Under the pieces are notes generated by a model. The model was not told the origin of the DNA. It searched no databases and worked only from the letters and a program-made list of their open reading frames with translations. From positions 248,001 to 312,000 of the forward strand of contig MKVQ01000041.1 of NCBI GenBank assembly GCA_001899635.1: 64,000 bases of DNA. The letters run 5' to 3'. A program made the position numbers and the translations under genes. This document shows, piece by piece, positions 20,338-28,051 of the stretch (its first letter is position 1; each line of letters opens with the position of its first letter). This stretch comes from Myxococcales bacterium 68-20. Lineage in GTDB: Bacteria; Myxococcota_A; Polyangia; Polyangiales; Polyangiaceae.

Positions 20338-21201
20338 TCACTCCGTCGCGACGCGGTAGCGAACACCGAGCTCGGTGAAGTCGCCTCCGACGAGCCCGAG
20401 GCGATCGGGGCTCGAGAGCGTGGTGACGAAGCTCCCGCGCACGTCGAAGCTGCGGCTGAGCTGGATCCGGAGGACGGGCCCGAAGCGGATCGTTCGCGAG
20501 TCGTCGCGCTCCGGTACGGCGAGGACGTCGAGCACCGGTCCGATCGAGTGCTGGTTGCGCGACCCGAGGCGGAAGACGTAGCCGCCGCGCACGCGCCAAA
20601 CCCACGGCGGATCGACGATCACGCGGAGCGTCTCCTCGAAGACGTACGAGCCTCCGGGCACGCCACGTACCGCCGAGATGCTCGCCATCGCGAGGATGTC
20701 TCCCGGCCCGACAGGAAGCGCGGAGCTGACCTCGGCCTCGACCGTGTAGTAGCGCGCCGGATCGTTCGCCGTGGAGTCGAGGTCGAGCCGGTTGTAGCTC
20801 TCCTTCGGCTCGAGGAACGCATGCCGGAACGCCGCGAAGTAGCGCGCTCCGACCCGGAGGTCGACGTACGGGAGCGCGAACCGCGCGCCGCCGTAACCGC
20901 CGTAGCCCCCCGCCGACACGAGCGGGTTCGCCTCGAGGCCGAGCCACGTGTTGAACGGCATCCCGTAACCGACATGACCACGCGGCCGGAGGTACAGGTA
21001 GCCCGCGTCGAGCGTGAGCGCCGCGAAGGTCCGCGGAGCGCCTTCGCTCCAGGATCGGTGCATCGCCGGATCGACCAACGCATCGGCATGCGGAGGCCCC
21101 AGCTCGGGGATCGATCCACCGTGGCTGGTCTCCAGCGCGGACGACGCGCGCGGCACGGCGAGCGCCGACGTGACGAGCCCGAGCGTCACGAGCCGCTTCA
21201 A
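20338..21201 (-). CDS. Outer-membrane-like beta-rich exported protein
   Basis: 287 residues from a TTG start at 21201 that overlaps the stop of the upstream PAP2 gene (TTGA). A signal peptide (LVTLGLVTSALAVPRASSA) is followed by alternating strands rich in Gly and Tyr (GYLYLRPRGHVGYGMPFNTW, AGGYGGYGGARFALPYVDL), ending FTELGVRYRVATE. This suggests a small outer-membrane beta-barrel. It is co-transcribed with the PAP2 gene and convergent with the Cys-rich membrane gene (13 bp gap). Confidence 0.7.
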   Translation of the reverse strand: MKRLVTLGLVTSALAVPRASSALETSHGGSIPELGPPHADALVDPAMHRSWSEGAPRTFAALTLDAGYLYLRPRGHVGYGMPFNTWLGLEANPLVSAGGYGGYGGARFALPYVDLRVGARYFAAFRHAFLEPKESYNRLDLDSTANDPARYYTVEAEVSSALPVGPGDILAMASISAVRGVPGGSYVFEETLRVIVDPPWVWRVRGGYVFRLGSRNQHSIGPVLDVLAVPERDDSRTIRFGPVLRIQLSRSFDVRGSFVTTLSSPDRLGLVGGDFTELGVRYRVATE

Positions 21202-22205
21202 AAGGTCCCCGCGATGCCGATGCCGCGCCCGACCGGAGCGAGACGCCACTCGATCGTGCCGGCGCTCGGCTCGGTCGAAGAGCGCCGGAAGTGCAGGAGC
21301 GGTACCGCGAGGCCGACCGTGGTGCCGACGAGAGCGCCGATTCCGGCGTCGGACGCGTAGTGCATGTCGCTCATCACGCGGAACAGGCCGGTCATCGCCG
21401 CAACGGTGAAGCCGCCCGTGCACGTCAGGATGTCTCCGGGGCTGCCGAGCAGACCGAGCCCGAGATGGTTCGCACAGAGGAGCCCCGCGCTCGTGAAGGC
21501 GAGCGTCGCGTGGCCGCTGAAGAAGCTCCGGTAGCGGACGCCGGGATCGCAGTCGACGCTCTCGTTCGGGATCTCCGTCCCGCACAGCCGCCCGAACGGC
21601 CGCTCGCGGCTCGCGGCGACGTTCGCGACCCCTTGTATCGCGGCGGCCAGCGCGAACGCCTCCGCGCTCACGAGCGCCATCTCCCGCGCGAGGTCCGCGC
21701 GCCCGCGATGCCACCACGCAGTGACGAGCGCGTCGACGAGGAACGGCCAGGTCGATGCGAGCGACACGCCCACGTCGCTGAGGTCACGAAGCCAGTACCG
21801 TCCGCGGAGCGATCCGGCGCGCAGCGCATCGCGCACGTCCTCGTCGAAGCCGATACCGCCGCGCCAGTGCCGCGAGTGAGGCGACGTCACTGCGGCCCCG
21901 AAGACGACGCCGGTGGCGATGCCGGTGACGACGAAGTCGGCGGTCCCGAAGTGGAGCTCGCGCTTCGGATGCCAACGCGTGTCATCCGCGTGATCGAGCG
22001 CACGGGCAGGAGGCTGGAGGGCGGCGACGGACGGCGCCGGCGGCGCTCCCGTGGAGGCCTCGCTGCTGCCCGCCGGCGTCGCCGGCGATGGTTCGGGGAG
22101 GAGCGTCTGTCCGCGTGCGCTCGTCTCCGTCAGCACGAGTGCGCACGCGACGGCGAGCGCAACCCACCCTGCACGACTCGTCGACTTTGCGCGCGGCTCG
22201 ACCAA
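21198..22205 (-). CDS. PAP2-family phosphatase, exported
   Basis: 335 residues. The signal peptide (ALAVACALVLTETSARGQ) precedes a Pro/Ala linker. The three PAP2 motifs are present: ASRERPFG, FFSGHATLAFTSAG and RVMSDMHYASDAGIG. Such enzymes dephosphorylate lipid phosphates on the outer face of a membrane. The predicted TTG start at 22205 lies inside a remnant of an RND-pump gene in another frame, so the exact start may be recent or misassigned. It is coupled to the beta-rich protein downstream. Confidence 0.85.
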   Translation of the reverse strand: MVEPRAKSTSRAGWVALAVACALVLTETSARGQTLLPEPSPATPAGSSEASTGAPPAPSVAALQPPARALDHADDTRWHPKRELHFGTADFVVTGIATGVVFGAAVTSPHSRHWRGGIGFDEDVRDALRAGSLRGRYWLRDLSDVGVSLASTWPFLVDALVTAWWHRGRADLAREMALVSAEAFALAAAIQGVANVAASRERPFGRLCGTEIPNESVDCDPGVRYRSFFSGHATLAFTSAGLLCANHLGLGLLGSPGDILTCTGGFTVAAMTGLFRVMSDMHYASDAGIGALVGTTVGLAVPLLHFRRSSTEPSAGTIEWRLAPVGRGIGIAGTF

Positions 22206-22272
22206 GACGGAGATAGAGCGCTGGTATCACGAGAAGGTCGAGGATTGTAGAGGTGACGAGGCCCACGGGCCG
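22182..22272 (-). pseudogene. C-terminal remnant of a CusA/CzcA-type RND efflux pump
   Basis: The minus frame reads RPVGLVTSTILDLLVIPALY then LRLGRAARK, which closely matches the last membrane helix of heavy-metal RND pumps (pattern GGLVTSTLLTLLVLPALYLRFG, given here in family form). The frame continues upstream without other pump motifs, so only about 30 residues survive. Confidence 0.6.
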
Positions 22273-22808
22273 GGAGGCGGGGCCGCTCACTCGCGCGGCC
22301 GGTGCGAGCTCGACGCTCGGCGTCCGGATCTCGCCGGCGACTCGCGAGGGATCGCTCGCGCCGAGCTCCGCCCCACCCGCGCGCTCTTCGCCGCGTAGTC
22401 GAGCCCGCCCGGCGTGAGCACCGGCAAGGTCTGCCCGTCCGGCGCGCGCCTCGAACGTGACGCGCACCGCTGCCAACGTGCGACGCGCGCCGTGGCGTCT
22501 CGGCACGGCGCGCAGCGCGCCGGCGTACTCTTTCTCGGCGAGCATGTGCCCGCGGCGCTCGACGGATCTGGAGCCGAACGCCGTCTCGGGACGCGGGCAC
22601 GCACGATGCACGAAGGGCATGCGGAGAGGTGCATCGTGTTCGTCACGCAACCAAAGCCGCCGGAGGAGCCCGAGCCGATTCGGCACGTGCCTCATCCCGT
22701 GCCGAGCCCGAGCGATCCGCCGTCGCCGAACGCACCTCAACCGGACAGCCCGCTTCCGCTCGAGCGCAGTCCAGCGCGGGAGACCGGAGCAGAGAGGACC
22801 ACGTCGCG
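22206..22808. other. Intergenic region with pump remnant
   Basis: About 600 bp between the PAP2 gene and the cupin gene. Besides the RND tail at its left end, I see no intact gene. The segment 22400-22620 may contain further decayed coding sequence, since protein-like stretches such as VRVTFEARAPDGQTLPVLTP appear only if frames are switched. Confidence 0.4.
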
Positions 22809-23225
22809 ATGATGAAAGAGCAGGTCAAGCACGACACGAGCGTCGTCAAGCTGGACTCCTCGCGGTCACCGCGCGGACCGATGGGCGAGAAGTACCTCGC
22901 GTCCGGCGTACGCCTCTCGATGCGCCTCTGGGACGCCGAGCCCGTGACGACCGAGAGCGAAGCTCGCGTGGGCGAGAGCGAACGCGACTACGAGGTCGTC
23001 GGGTATGTCGTCTCCGGCTCAGCGTTGCTGCACATCGAGGGTCAGGTCGTGAGGCTCGATCCCGGGTCCTCGTACGTCGTGCCCCGCGGCGCGCGGCACT
23101 TCTATCACGTGCTGGAGCCGTTCACGGCGATCGAAGCGACCTCTCCTCCGGCCCAGGTCCATGGCCGCGACGCGCCGCTCTCGCATCGGATGACCGAGGA
23201 CCCGACGCGCGCGGAGAAGCTCTGA
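22809..23225 (+). CDS. Cupin-domain protein
   Basis: 138 residues from ATG 22809. A single conserved beta-barrel cupin motif set is visible: DYEVVGYVVSGSALLHIEGQ, then VRLDPGSSYVVPRGARHFYH. The usual metal-binding His residues are only partly present (His in the second motif), so it may be a binding protein and not an oxygenase. A lipoprotein gene follows 5 bp later on the same strand. Confidence 0.8.
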   Translation: MMKEQVKHDTSVVKLDSSRSPRGPMGEKYLASGVRLSMRLWDAEPVTTESEARVGESERDYEVVGYVVSGSALLHIEGQVVRLDPGSSYVVPRGARHFYHVLEPFTAIEATSPPAQVHGRDAPLSHRMTEDPTRAEKL

Positions 23226-23230
23226 TCCAC

Positions 23231-23656
23231 ATGTCCCGCGCCTCGCGCTCCCTGGTCACGGCGGCGATCGTGCTCGGCGCGCTCGTCGTCATCTTCGCCT
23301 GCCGGCCTCCACCGGGGAGCGCACCGACGACGACGACGACACTCACAAACGCGGAGCTCGGCTCGTCGTCGAACGACGAGGCGATCATGCGCATCACGAC
23401 CGCGCGCTGCGAGCGTGAGCTCGCATGCAACAAGATCGGAAAGGACCGCGCCTACGAGGATCAGCCGACCTGCCTCGAGCGGATCGGCGAGCTGATGGAC
23501 CAGGAGGCGGGCAAGAATGCCTGCCCGTCGGGCGTCGACGCACTCGCCGTCTCGACCTGCCTGCTCGAGATCCAGCGCACTCCCTGCGGCGGCGAGCTCG
23601 AGCAGTCGACGAACGTGCCGACGTGCACGAAGTCCGTCCTCTGCCTGCAGCACTGA
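23231..23656 (+). CDS. Cys-rich lipoprotein
   Basis: 141 residues. The signal peptide with lipobox (IVLGALVVIFAC) puts the lipidated Cys at residue 24. A Thr/Ser linker precedes a compact domain with six or more Cys (ARCERELACNKIG, PTCLERIGEL, NACPSGVDA, STCLLEIQ, TPCGG, PTCTKSVLC). Small Cys-rich lipoproteins of this type are numerous in myxobacteria; DUF6184-like is the nearest comparison I can offer, from memory only. The role is unknown. Confidence 0.8.
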   Translation: MSRASRSLVTAAIVLGALVVIFACRPPPGSAPTTTTTLTNAELGSSSNDEAIMRITTARCERELACNKIGKDRAYEDQPTCLERIGELMDQEAGKNACPSGVDALAVSTCLLEIQRTPCGGELEQSTNVPTCTKSVLCLQH

Positions 23657-23679
23657 AGAGCCCCGTCTCACGGGCGTCG

Positions 23680-24636
23680 TCAGCCCGGCGCCCGCTCGAG
23701 CAACGAGAGTCCGCCGTAGACAGCGCCATAGAGCTGCGCGTCCTCACCGAGCGCCGACACGACGAGGTGCGGGATCGCGCAGACGTGTCCTTCGAGCTGG
23801 GCATGCACTCGCCGCAGCAGGACATCGCCTGCCTCCGCCGTACCGCCGCCGAAGACGATCGCCTCCGGATCGACGACGGTGACGATGGCGAACACGGCGA
23901 TCGACACGAGCTCCGCCACCTCGTCGGCGAGCTCCTCGAGACGAGGGTCGCGCGCCGCCCCCGCAAGCGCCTCCGCCGGCGCCAGCGCTTCGCTCACGAG
24001 GACGTTCGCATGCGCCGCGATCACCTTCCCGCCGATGCGGTCCCCGAGCTTGATGCCCGCAGGTCCGGGCGCGCAACCGAGCTCGCGGAGATCGCCGAGC
24101 TCGCCCGCGGCGGCGTGAGCACCGCGCAGGAGCTTGCCGTCGACGACGACGCCCGCGCCCACGCCGGTACCGAGCGCGAGGAAGACGAAGTCGCTCATCG
24201 CTGCCGCAACGCCACGCCACCGCTCCGCGAGCGCAGCCGCGTTGGCGTCTTGCTCGACCGACGTGTTCACGCCGAGCCGTTCGGTGACCATCTCGCTGAG
24301 CACGACGTCGCGCCATTGCCGAAGCTTGCCTGCGCAGATGACCCGTCCACGCCTGTCGACCAACCCCGGGACCGCCAGGCCGGTCGCCCGGAGCTCGCTG
24401 CGCTCGCGCGAAGCGCCCGCGATCAGGGCTTCGGCCGTCGCTGCGAAGCGCTCGACGAGGACGCTCGGAGCCTCTTCCGTCGGCGTCGGGAAGCGCGCCA
24501 CGGACACGAGCTCGCCCGCACCGATGTCGTAGAGCCCAACCGCGGTCTTCGTTCCGCCGACGTCCCCACCGACCACGAGGCCGTGGCCGTACTGCTCCTC
24601 GTCTGAAGGGCGCGTCGTCAAGCGGACGGCGGCCAT
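23680..24636 (-). CDS. ROK-family sugar kinase homologue with a degenerate zinc site
   Basis: 318 residues. The ATP-binding motif VVGGDVGGTKTAVGLYD and the catalytic region VEQDANAAALAERWRG fit ROK glucokinases, as does the LALGTGVGAGVVVDGKLLRG segment. The family's zinc site normally reads GELGH followed by a CxCGxxGC cluster; here it reads GELGDLRELGCAPGPAG, so the His is Asp and the Cys cluster is lost. Phosphorylation of glucose or N-acetylmannosamine is therefore possible but not assured. It is divergent from the CBS gene and convergent with the lipoprotein gene. Confidence 0.88.
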   Translation of the reverse strand: MAAVRLTTRPSDEEQYGHGLVVGGDVGGTKTAVGLYDIGAGELVSVARFPTPTEEAPSVLVERFAATAEALIAGASRERSELRATGLAVPGLVDRRGRVICAGKLRQWRDVVLSEMVTERLGVNTSVEQDANAAALAERWRGVAAAMSDFVFLALGTGVGAGVVVDGKLLRGAHAAAGELGDLRELGCAPGPAGIKLGDRIGGKVIAAHANVLVSEALAPAEALAGAARDPRLEELADEVAELVSIAVFAIVTVVDPEAIVFGGGTAEAGDVLLRRVHAQLEGHVCAIPHLVVSALGEDAQLYGAVYGGLSLLERAPG

Positions 24637-24723
24637 CGTGCACCACGCATGCCGTCATGCCGGCGCGAGCCCGGCGCAGCGCATGCAGGTTCCCCCCTCG
24701 AGCGTATCGTTCGGAGGTGAAGC

Positions 24724-25227
24724 ATGCGCTGCGAACAGCTGATGAACACCGACGTCGCGTTCGTGCGGCCGAGCGAAGACGTCCGCCGGGCCGCCATGTT
24801 GATGAGGTCCCGCAACGTCGGGTTCCTCCCGGTCTGCAGCGACGAGCGCAAGGTCGTCGGCGTCATCACGGACCGAGACATCGCCGTGCGTTGCGTCGCC
24901 GAAGGAAGACCCGTCACGACCGAAATTCGCGAGGTGATGACGCGCGAGATCGTCGCGTGCCGTCCCGAAGACGACATCGAGACGGCGGGGCGCGCGATGA
25001 TCCGTCATCAGCGCAGCCGCATCGTCTGCCTCGGGGAACATCAGTACCTCCTCGGCGTCATCAGCCTCTCGGATCTGTCACGAGCCGGGCTCGAGTCCGG
25101 CGCAGCGGCCGTGCTCGAGCGCGTCAGCGAACGCGAGTCCGCGCCGCCGCGATGGGCCGGTCGCCCCGCCACCGAACCGCGGCCGAGTGGCCAGGGCGCG
25201 CACGCCGGCGTCAAAGGTCCGCGGTGA
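24724..25227 (+). CDS. CBS-pair protein
   Basis: 167 residues with GGAGGTGAAGC before ATG 24724. Two CBS repeats: one ending VVGVITDRDIAVRCVAEGR, the second with ACRPEDDIETAGRAMIRHQR and LLGVISLSDLSRAG. They form an adenosine-nucleotide-binding Bateman module. The C-terminal 40 residues are disordered (Arg/Pro/Gly). There is no attached catalytic domain. Its 3' end overlaps the convergent glycosyltransferase gene by 17 bp. Confidence 0.9.
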   Translation: MRCEQLMNTDVAFVRPSEDVRRAAMLMRSRNVGFLPVCSDERKVVGVITDRDIAVRCVAEGRPVTTEIREVMTREIVACRPEDDIETAGRAMIRHQRSRIVCLGEHQYLLGVISLSDLSRAGLESGAAAVLERVSERESAPPRWAGRPATEPRPSGQGAHAGVKGPR

Positions 25228-26323
25228 CGACGAGAGTGCCGAGCTCGCGCTTGCGTGGCGCAGCGGATCGCGAGCGCGTCGCGCTCCAGTGGTCCATCGC
25301 CTCGACGTAGAGCGCCGCATGCTCGCGCGCCATCCGCCCCGAGCTCCAACGCATCCGTGCACGCTCACGGCAGGCCCTACGATCGATCGCCCCCACGTCC
25401 CGGATGCGACGCGACATCTCGTCGACGCTGTGGACGAGAAAGCCCGTGAGACCGTCCTCCACGACCTCGGGTGCCGCGCCGGACGCATACGCGATGACCG
25501 GCGTCCCGACGAGCATCGCCTCGATCATGACGAGGCCGAACGGCTCCTCCCACTCTCTCGGCGAGAGGAGCGTGCGCGAGCTCGAGAGGAGCTCGACTCT
25601 GCGCTGGTCGTCCAGATTGTCGATGCAAGTGATGCCGGCGCCGAGCCTGGGCGCGATCGCGCGGTCGAAGTGCTCCGGATGCGGCGGCCCCGCACCGCCG
25701 AGCGCGAGCGGGGTCCGGGTTCGTCGAGCGGCCTCGATCGCGATGTGCGCTCCCATCTCCGCCGTGAAGGGCCCCACGTACGCGCAGCGCCGGCCCCCCT
25801 TCCCGAGCGGATAGCGCTCCACGTCGAGGCCATGGTGGATGACGGCACGGAACGGCACCTCCCAGGCGAGCTCGACCTGTCGTCGCGAAACCGCAACGAA
25901 CGAGACCTCGGGATACGCCGTGTAGTGCACGGATCTCTCGGCGTCGCGATCGTGATGCACCGTCGCCACCGTCGGGATCGGAACGAAGTTGGTGAACGGC
26001 AGCGCCTCGGGCTCGTTGACGTGAACGAGATCGAACTCGTCGAGGGTGGCGATCTGCGCCCACGCCGCGCTGGCATGTCGTAGGGCGGCGAGCCTGTCCG
26101 GTGACCAGACGGACCGCGCGAAGACGGCGGGCGCTCCGACCACCTCCGTCGCTCTGCCGGTGGCGAAGACGGTCGGTCGATGTCCCAACTTCCGGAGCTC
26201 GCGTGCGAGCTCCGCGACGACGAGCGCCGTTGGTGCGTAGTCGTTCGGTGGGCTCGCGCGAGAGCTCGTCGACATGAGCGCGACGCGGAGCGATCGCTTC
26301 GTGCTGACAACTCCCTGTGCCAT
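25211..26323 (-). CDS. GT-B glycosyltransferase, group 1 (GT4-like)
   Basis: 370 residues from ATG 26323. The N-terminal Rossmann half carries ALVVAELARELRKLGHRPTV and FDLVHVNEPEALPF. The C-terminal half has the nucleotide-sugar motif (PREWEEPFGLVMIEAMLVGT, then PVIAYASGAAPEVVEDG), the E-x7-E signature of GT4 enzymes. It transfers a sugar from a nucleotide donor; the acceptor is unknown. No capsule or LPS genes surround it. The C-terminus is basic and extended. Confidence 0.92.
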   Translation of the reverse strand: MAQGVVSTKRSLRVALMSTSSRASPPNDYAPTALVVAELARELRKLGHRPTVFATGRATEVVGAPAVFARSVWSPDRLAALRHASAAWAQIATLDEFDLVHVNEPEALPFTNFVPIPTVATVHHDRDAERSVHYTAYPEVSFVAVSRRQVELAWEVPFRAVIHHGLDVERYPLGKGGRRCAYVGPFTAEMGAHIAIEAARRTRTPLALGGAGPPHPEHFDRAIAPRLGAGITCIDNLDDQRRVELLSSSRTLLSPREWEEPFGLVMIEAMLVGTPVIAYASGAAPEVVEDGLTGFLVHSVDEMSRRIRDVGAIDRRACRERARMRWSSGRMAREHAALYVEAMDHWSATRSRSAAPRKRELGTLVVTADL

Positions 26324-26579
26324 GCGTACTCGCCTGCGCAGCCACTGCCTCGCTCGGCGGCGCCGCCGCGTGCACGCAGTACGCCACGCGGCCGCCACGT
26401 GAGCACGCCCACTCCGACGAGTCGCGACGCCGGAGGAGCGCCCTAACCGCCACACGCTGGTGTGGTCGTGTTCGATCACCCGCCGACGTCCGCGTTCACA
26501 CCGGGGCAGCGTGCCGGCGCGCAGACTTCGGCGACCGCACTCACTGCGGCGCGACACCACGTTGCGCTCACGAGCCCGA

Positions 26580-27074
26580 GTGACATCCTTGACGACAGTG
26601 AATCGCGATGCGAGGAGCGGTCGGCGCAGCGACCAGCTGGGCGCCAAACGCGCCACGAGCTCAGGCACCCAAACGCGCTTCGCGCTCCCGGTGATCCTCA
26701 TCGTCGACGACAACGAGGACAATCGCGATCTGTTCGCGATGATGCTCTCGCGACTCGGATACGAGATCGAGCTCGCGATCGACGGGCAGGACGGTGTCGA
26801 GCGCGCGCGAGCCGTACGCCCGAGCGTCATCCTCATGGACCTCGCGATGCCGAACATGGACGGCTTCGAGGCCACCCGGTGGATCCGCGCGATCCCGGAG
26901 CTCGCCTCCGTTCGAATCATCGCGGTGACCGCGTCGTACGACACCGTGAGCGCCCAGCGGGCACGGGCAGCGGGCTGCGACGAGGTCCTCGCAAAGCCGT
27001 GCGCCCCCGAAGACCTCACGGCGTGCGTCGAGGCCGGACTCCCGGCGAGCCATCGCTCACGCGACGCGAGCTGA
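26580..27074 (+). CDS. Single-domain response regulator (CheY/DivK type)
   Basis: About 164 residues. The receiver starts at ILIVDDNEDNRDLFAMML; the phospho-acceptor Asp is in VILMDLAMPNMDGFE, and the Thr and Lys switch residues are in VTASYD and LAKPCAPED. There is no output domain. The N-terminal 35 residues are basic and uncertain, and the start may be GTG 26580 or GTG 26598. No kinase lies next to it, so it probably works in a phosphorelay encoded elsewhere. Confidence 0.85.
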   Translation: MTSLTTVNRDARSGRRSDQLGAKRATSSGTQTRFALPVILIVDDNEDNRDLFAMMLSRLGYEIELAIDGQDGVERARAVRPSVILMDLAMPNMDGFEATRWIRAIPELASVRIIAVTASYDTVSAQRARAAGCDEVLAKPCAPEDLTACVEAGLPASHRSRDAS

Positions 27075-27108
27075 TCCTGAAGTCGACGCGCACAGACGGC
27101 ATACCTGT

Positions 27109-27137
27109 GCGGGTGGTCGGGTCGCGAGCCCCACGTC
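27109..27137 (-). repeat. Dispersed hairpin element, copy 6
   Basis: GCGGGTGGTC is followed by GGGTCGCGAGCCCCAC. It lies 35 bp after the receiver gene. One stem base differs from the perfect copies. Confidence 0.65.
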
Positions 27138-27224
27138 TCCGTCGGGTCGGACCGCTCGGGCAGCCGCCGGGACGCAAACGTCGAGACGCGCCCAGCGATC
27201 CGGCTGGGAACCACCGACCGCGAG

Positions 27225-27545
27225 GTGTCGGTGCGGTCTGGCGCATCGCTTGCTCAGGCCCTCGACGTGAAATCCAAGCTCGAGCAGCTGACGCGCGAGG
27301 CGCGGCAAAGCACGGAGCGCGCACGCGAGCTTCGCGAACGTCTTCGCGAAGCGACCGCAAACGTCGACAGCCTCGTCGGAGAGGCACGCTCGACGCTGAA
27401 GCGCGCCGTCGCGCTCCTCGAGAGCGAGGGGCTCCGCGGGCAGACGAGCGGCGCCTCCCCGCGCGTCAATCACGCCAAGTCGCCACGCGACGTGACACCG
27501 CGCGACGATGGACACGCGACGGCGAAGCACCGAACGCGCGAGTAG
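27225..27545 (+). CDS. Small coiled-coil protein
   Basis: 106 residues from GTG 27225 (a second GTG is at 27231). Residues 15-70 form a heptad-type helix (SKLEQLTREARQSTERAREL, RERLREATANVDSLVGE), and the C-terminal third is polar and disordered. A hairpin follows the stop directly, which supports its being a gene. The function is unknown. Confidence 0.55.
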   Translation: MSVRSGASLAQALDVKSKLEQLTREARQSTERARELRERLREATANVDSLVGEARSTLKRAVALLESEGLRGQTSGASPRVNHAKSPRDVTPRDDGHATAKHRTRE

Positions 27546-27546
27546 A

Positions 27547-27568
27547 GCTGGCTCACGGAAGAGCCAGC
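27547..27568 (+). terminator. Hairpin after the coiled-coil gene
   Basis: GCTGGCTC-ACGGAA-GAGCCAGC forms a perfect 8-bp stem starting 1 base after the TAG stop. No T-run follows, as is common at high GC. Confidence 0.6.
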
Positions 27569-27638
27569 CCCACGGCCCCGCCCCCCGCCGTACCCACAAA
27601 ACCGAAAGGTCCCGGAGGAGCTCATCCTCTCAGGACCA

Positions 27639-27714
<76 letters not shown>

Positions 27715-27800
27715 GGCCACTGCGCTATCTGCACAGCGGGGCGCACCCTACCCGCCACGCTCCGGCCTCGCAAGCGAGAACTGCGCGCTGGTGTCCCAAA

Positions 27801-27818
27801 TTGGGGCTCGCGCCCCAA
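27801..27818 (+). repeat. Dispersed hairpin element, copy 7 (perfect stem)
   Basis: TTGGGGC-TCGC-GCCCCAA, followed by a tandem array of the CCCGCAG flank. Confidence 0.75.
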
Positions 27819-27918
27819 CAACCCGCAGTCGACGCCCCAACGACCCGCAGTCGAGGCCCCAACCACCCGCAATCGAGGCCCCAACCACCCGCGGTCGATG
27901 CCCCCAAGGCCCGCAGCG
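27819..27918 (+). repeat. Tandem 22-bp repeat array
   Basis: About four units of the pattern ACCCGCAGTCGAGGCCCCAA, with period 22-23 bp and drifting at the right end. The units repeat the ACCCGCAG flank and the CCCCAA arm of the hairpin element, so the array seems to have grown from one copy. Confidence 0.65.
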
Positions 27919-28051
27919 AGCGCCGCGCCGGCCCGCAGCGCTGAGCTTTCGGACCGCGCGGGCGTGAGGCTCGCGCCCGATTCGACGCCGACTTCTGTCG
28001 AGCTCGAGCGCGGGCGCCCACCAACGGCGATACGCGCTCGAGTCATCTGGC

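Larger units (their letters stand above)
27715..28051. other. Intergenic region with hairpin and tandem repeat
   Basis: Between tRNA-Pro and the copper ATPase gene. It carries a perfect hairpin element and a tandem array of its flank (27801-27918). The remainder has no gene I can support. Confidence 0.55.

Noticed and set aside
27819-27918. CRISPR array
   Set aside because: The units adjoin without spacers and are only 22 bp; it is a simple tandem repeat.
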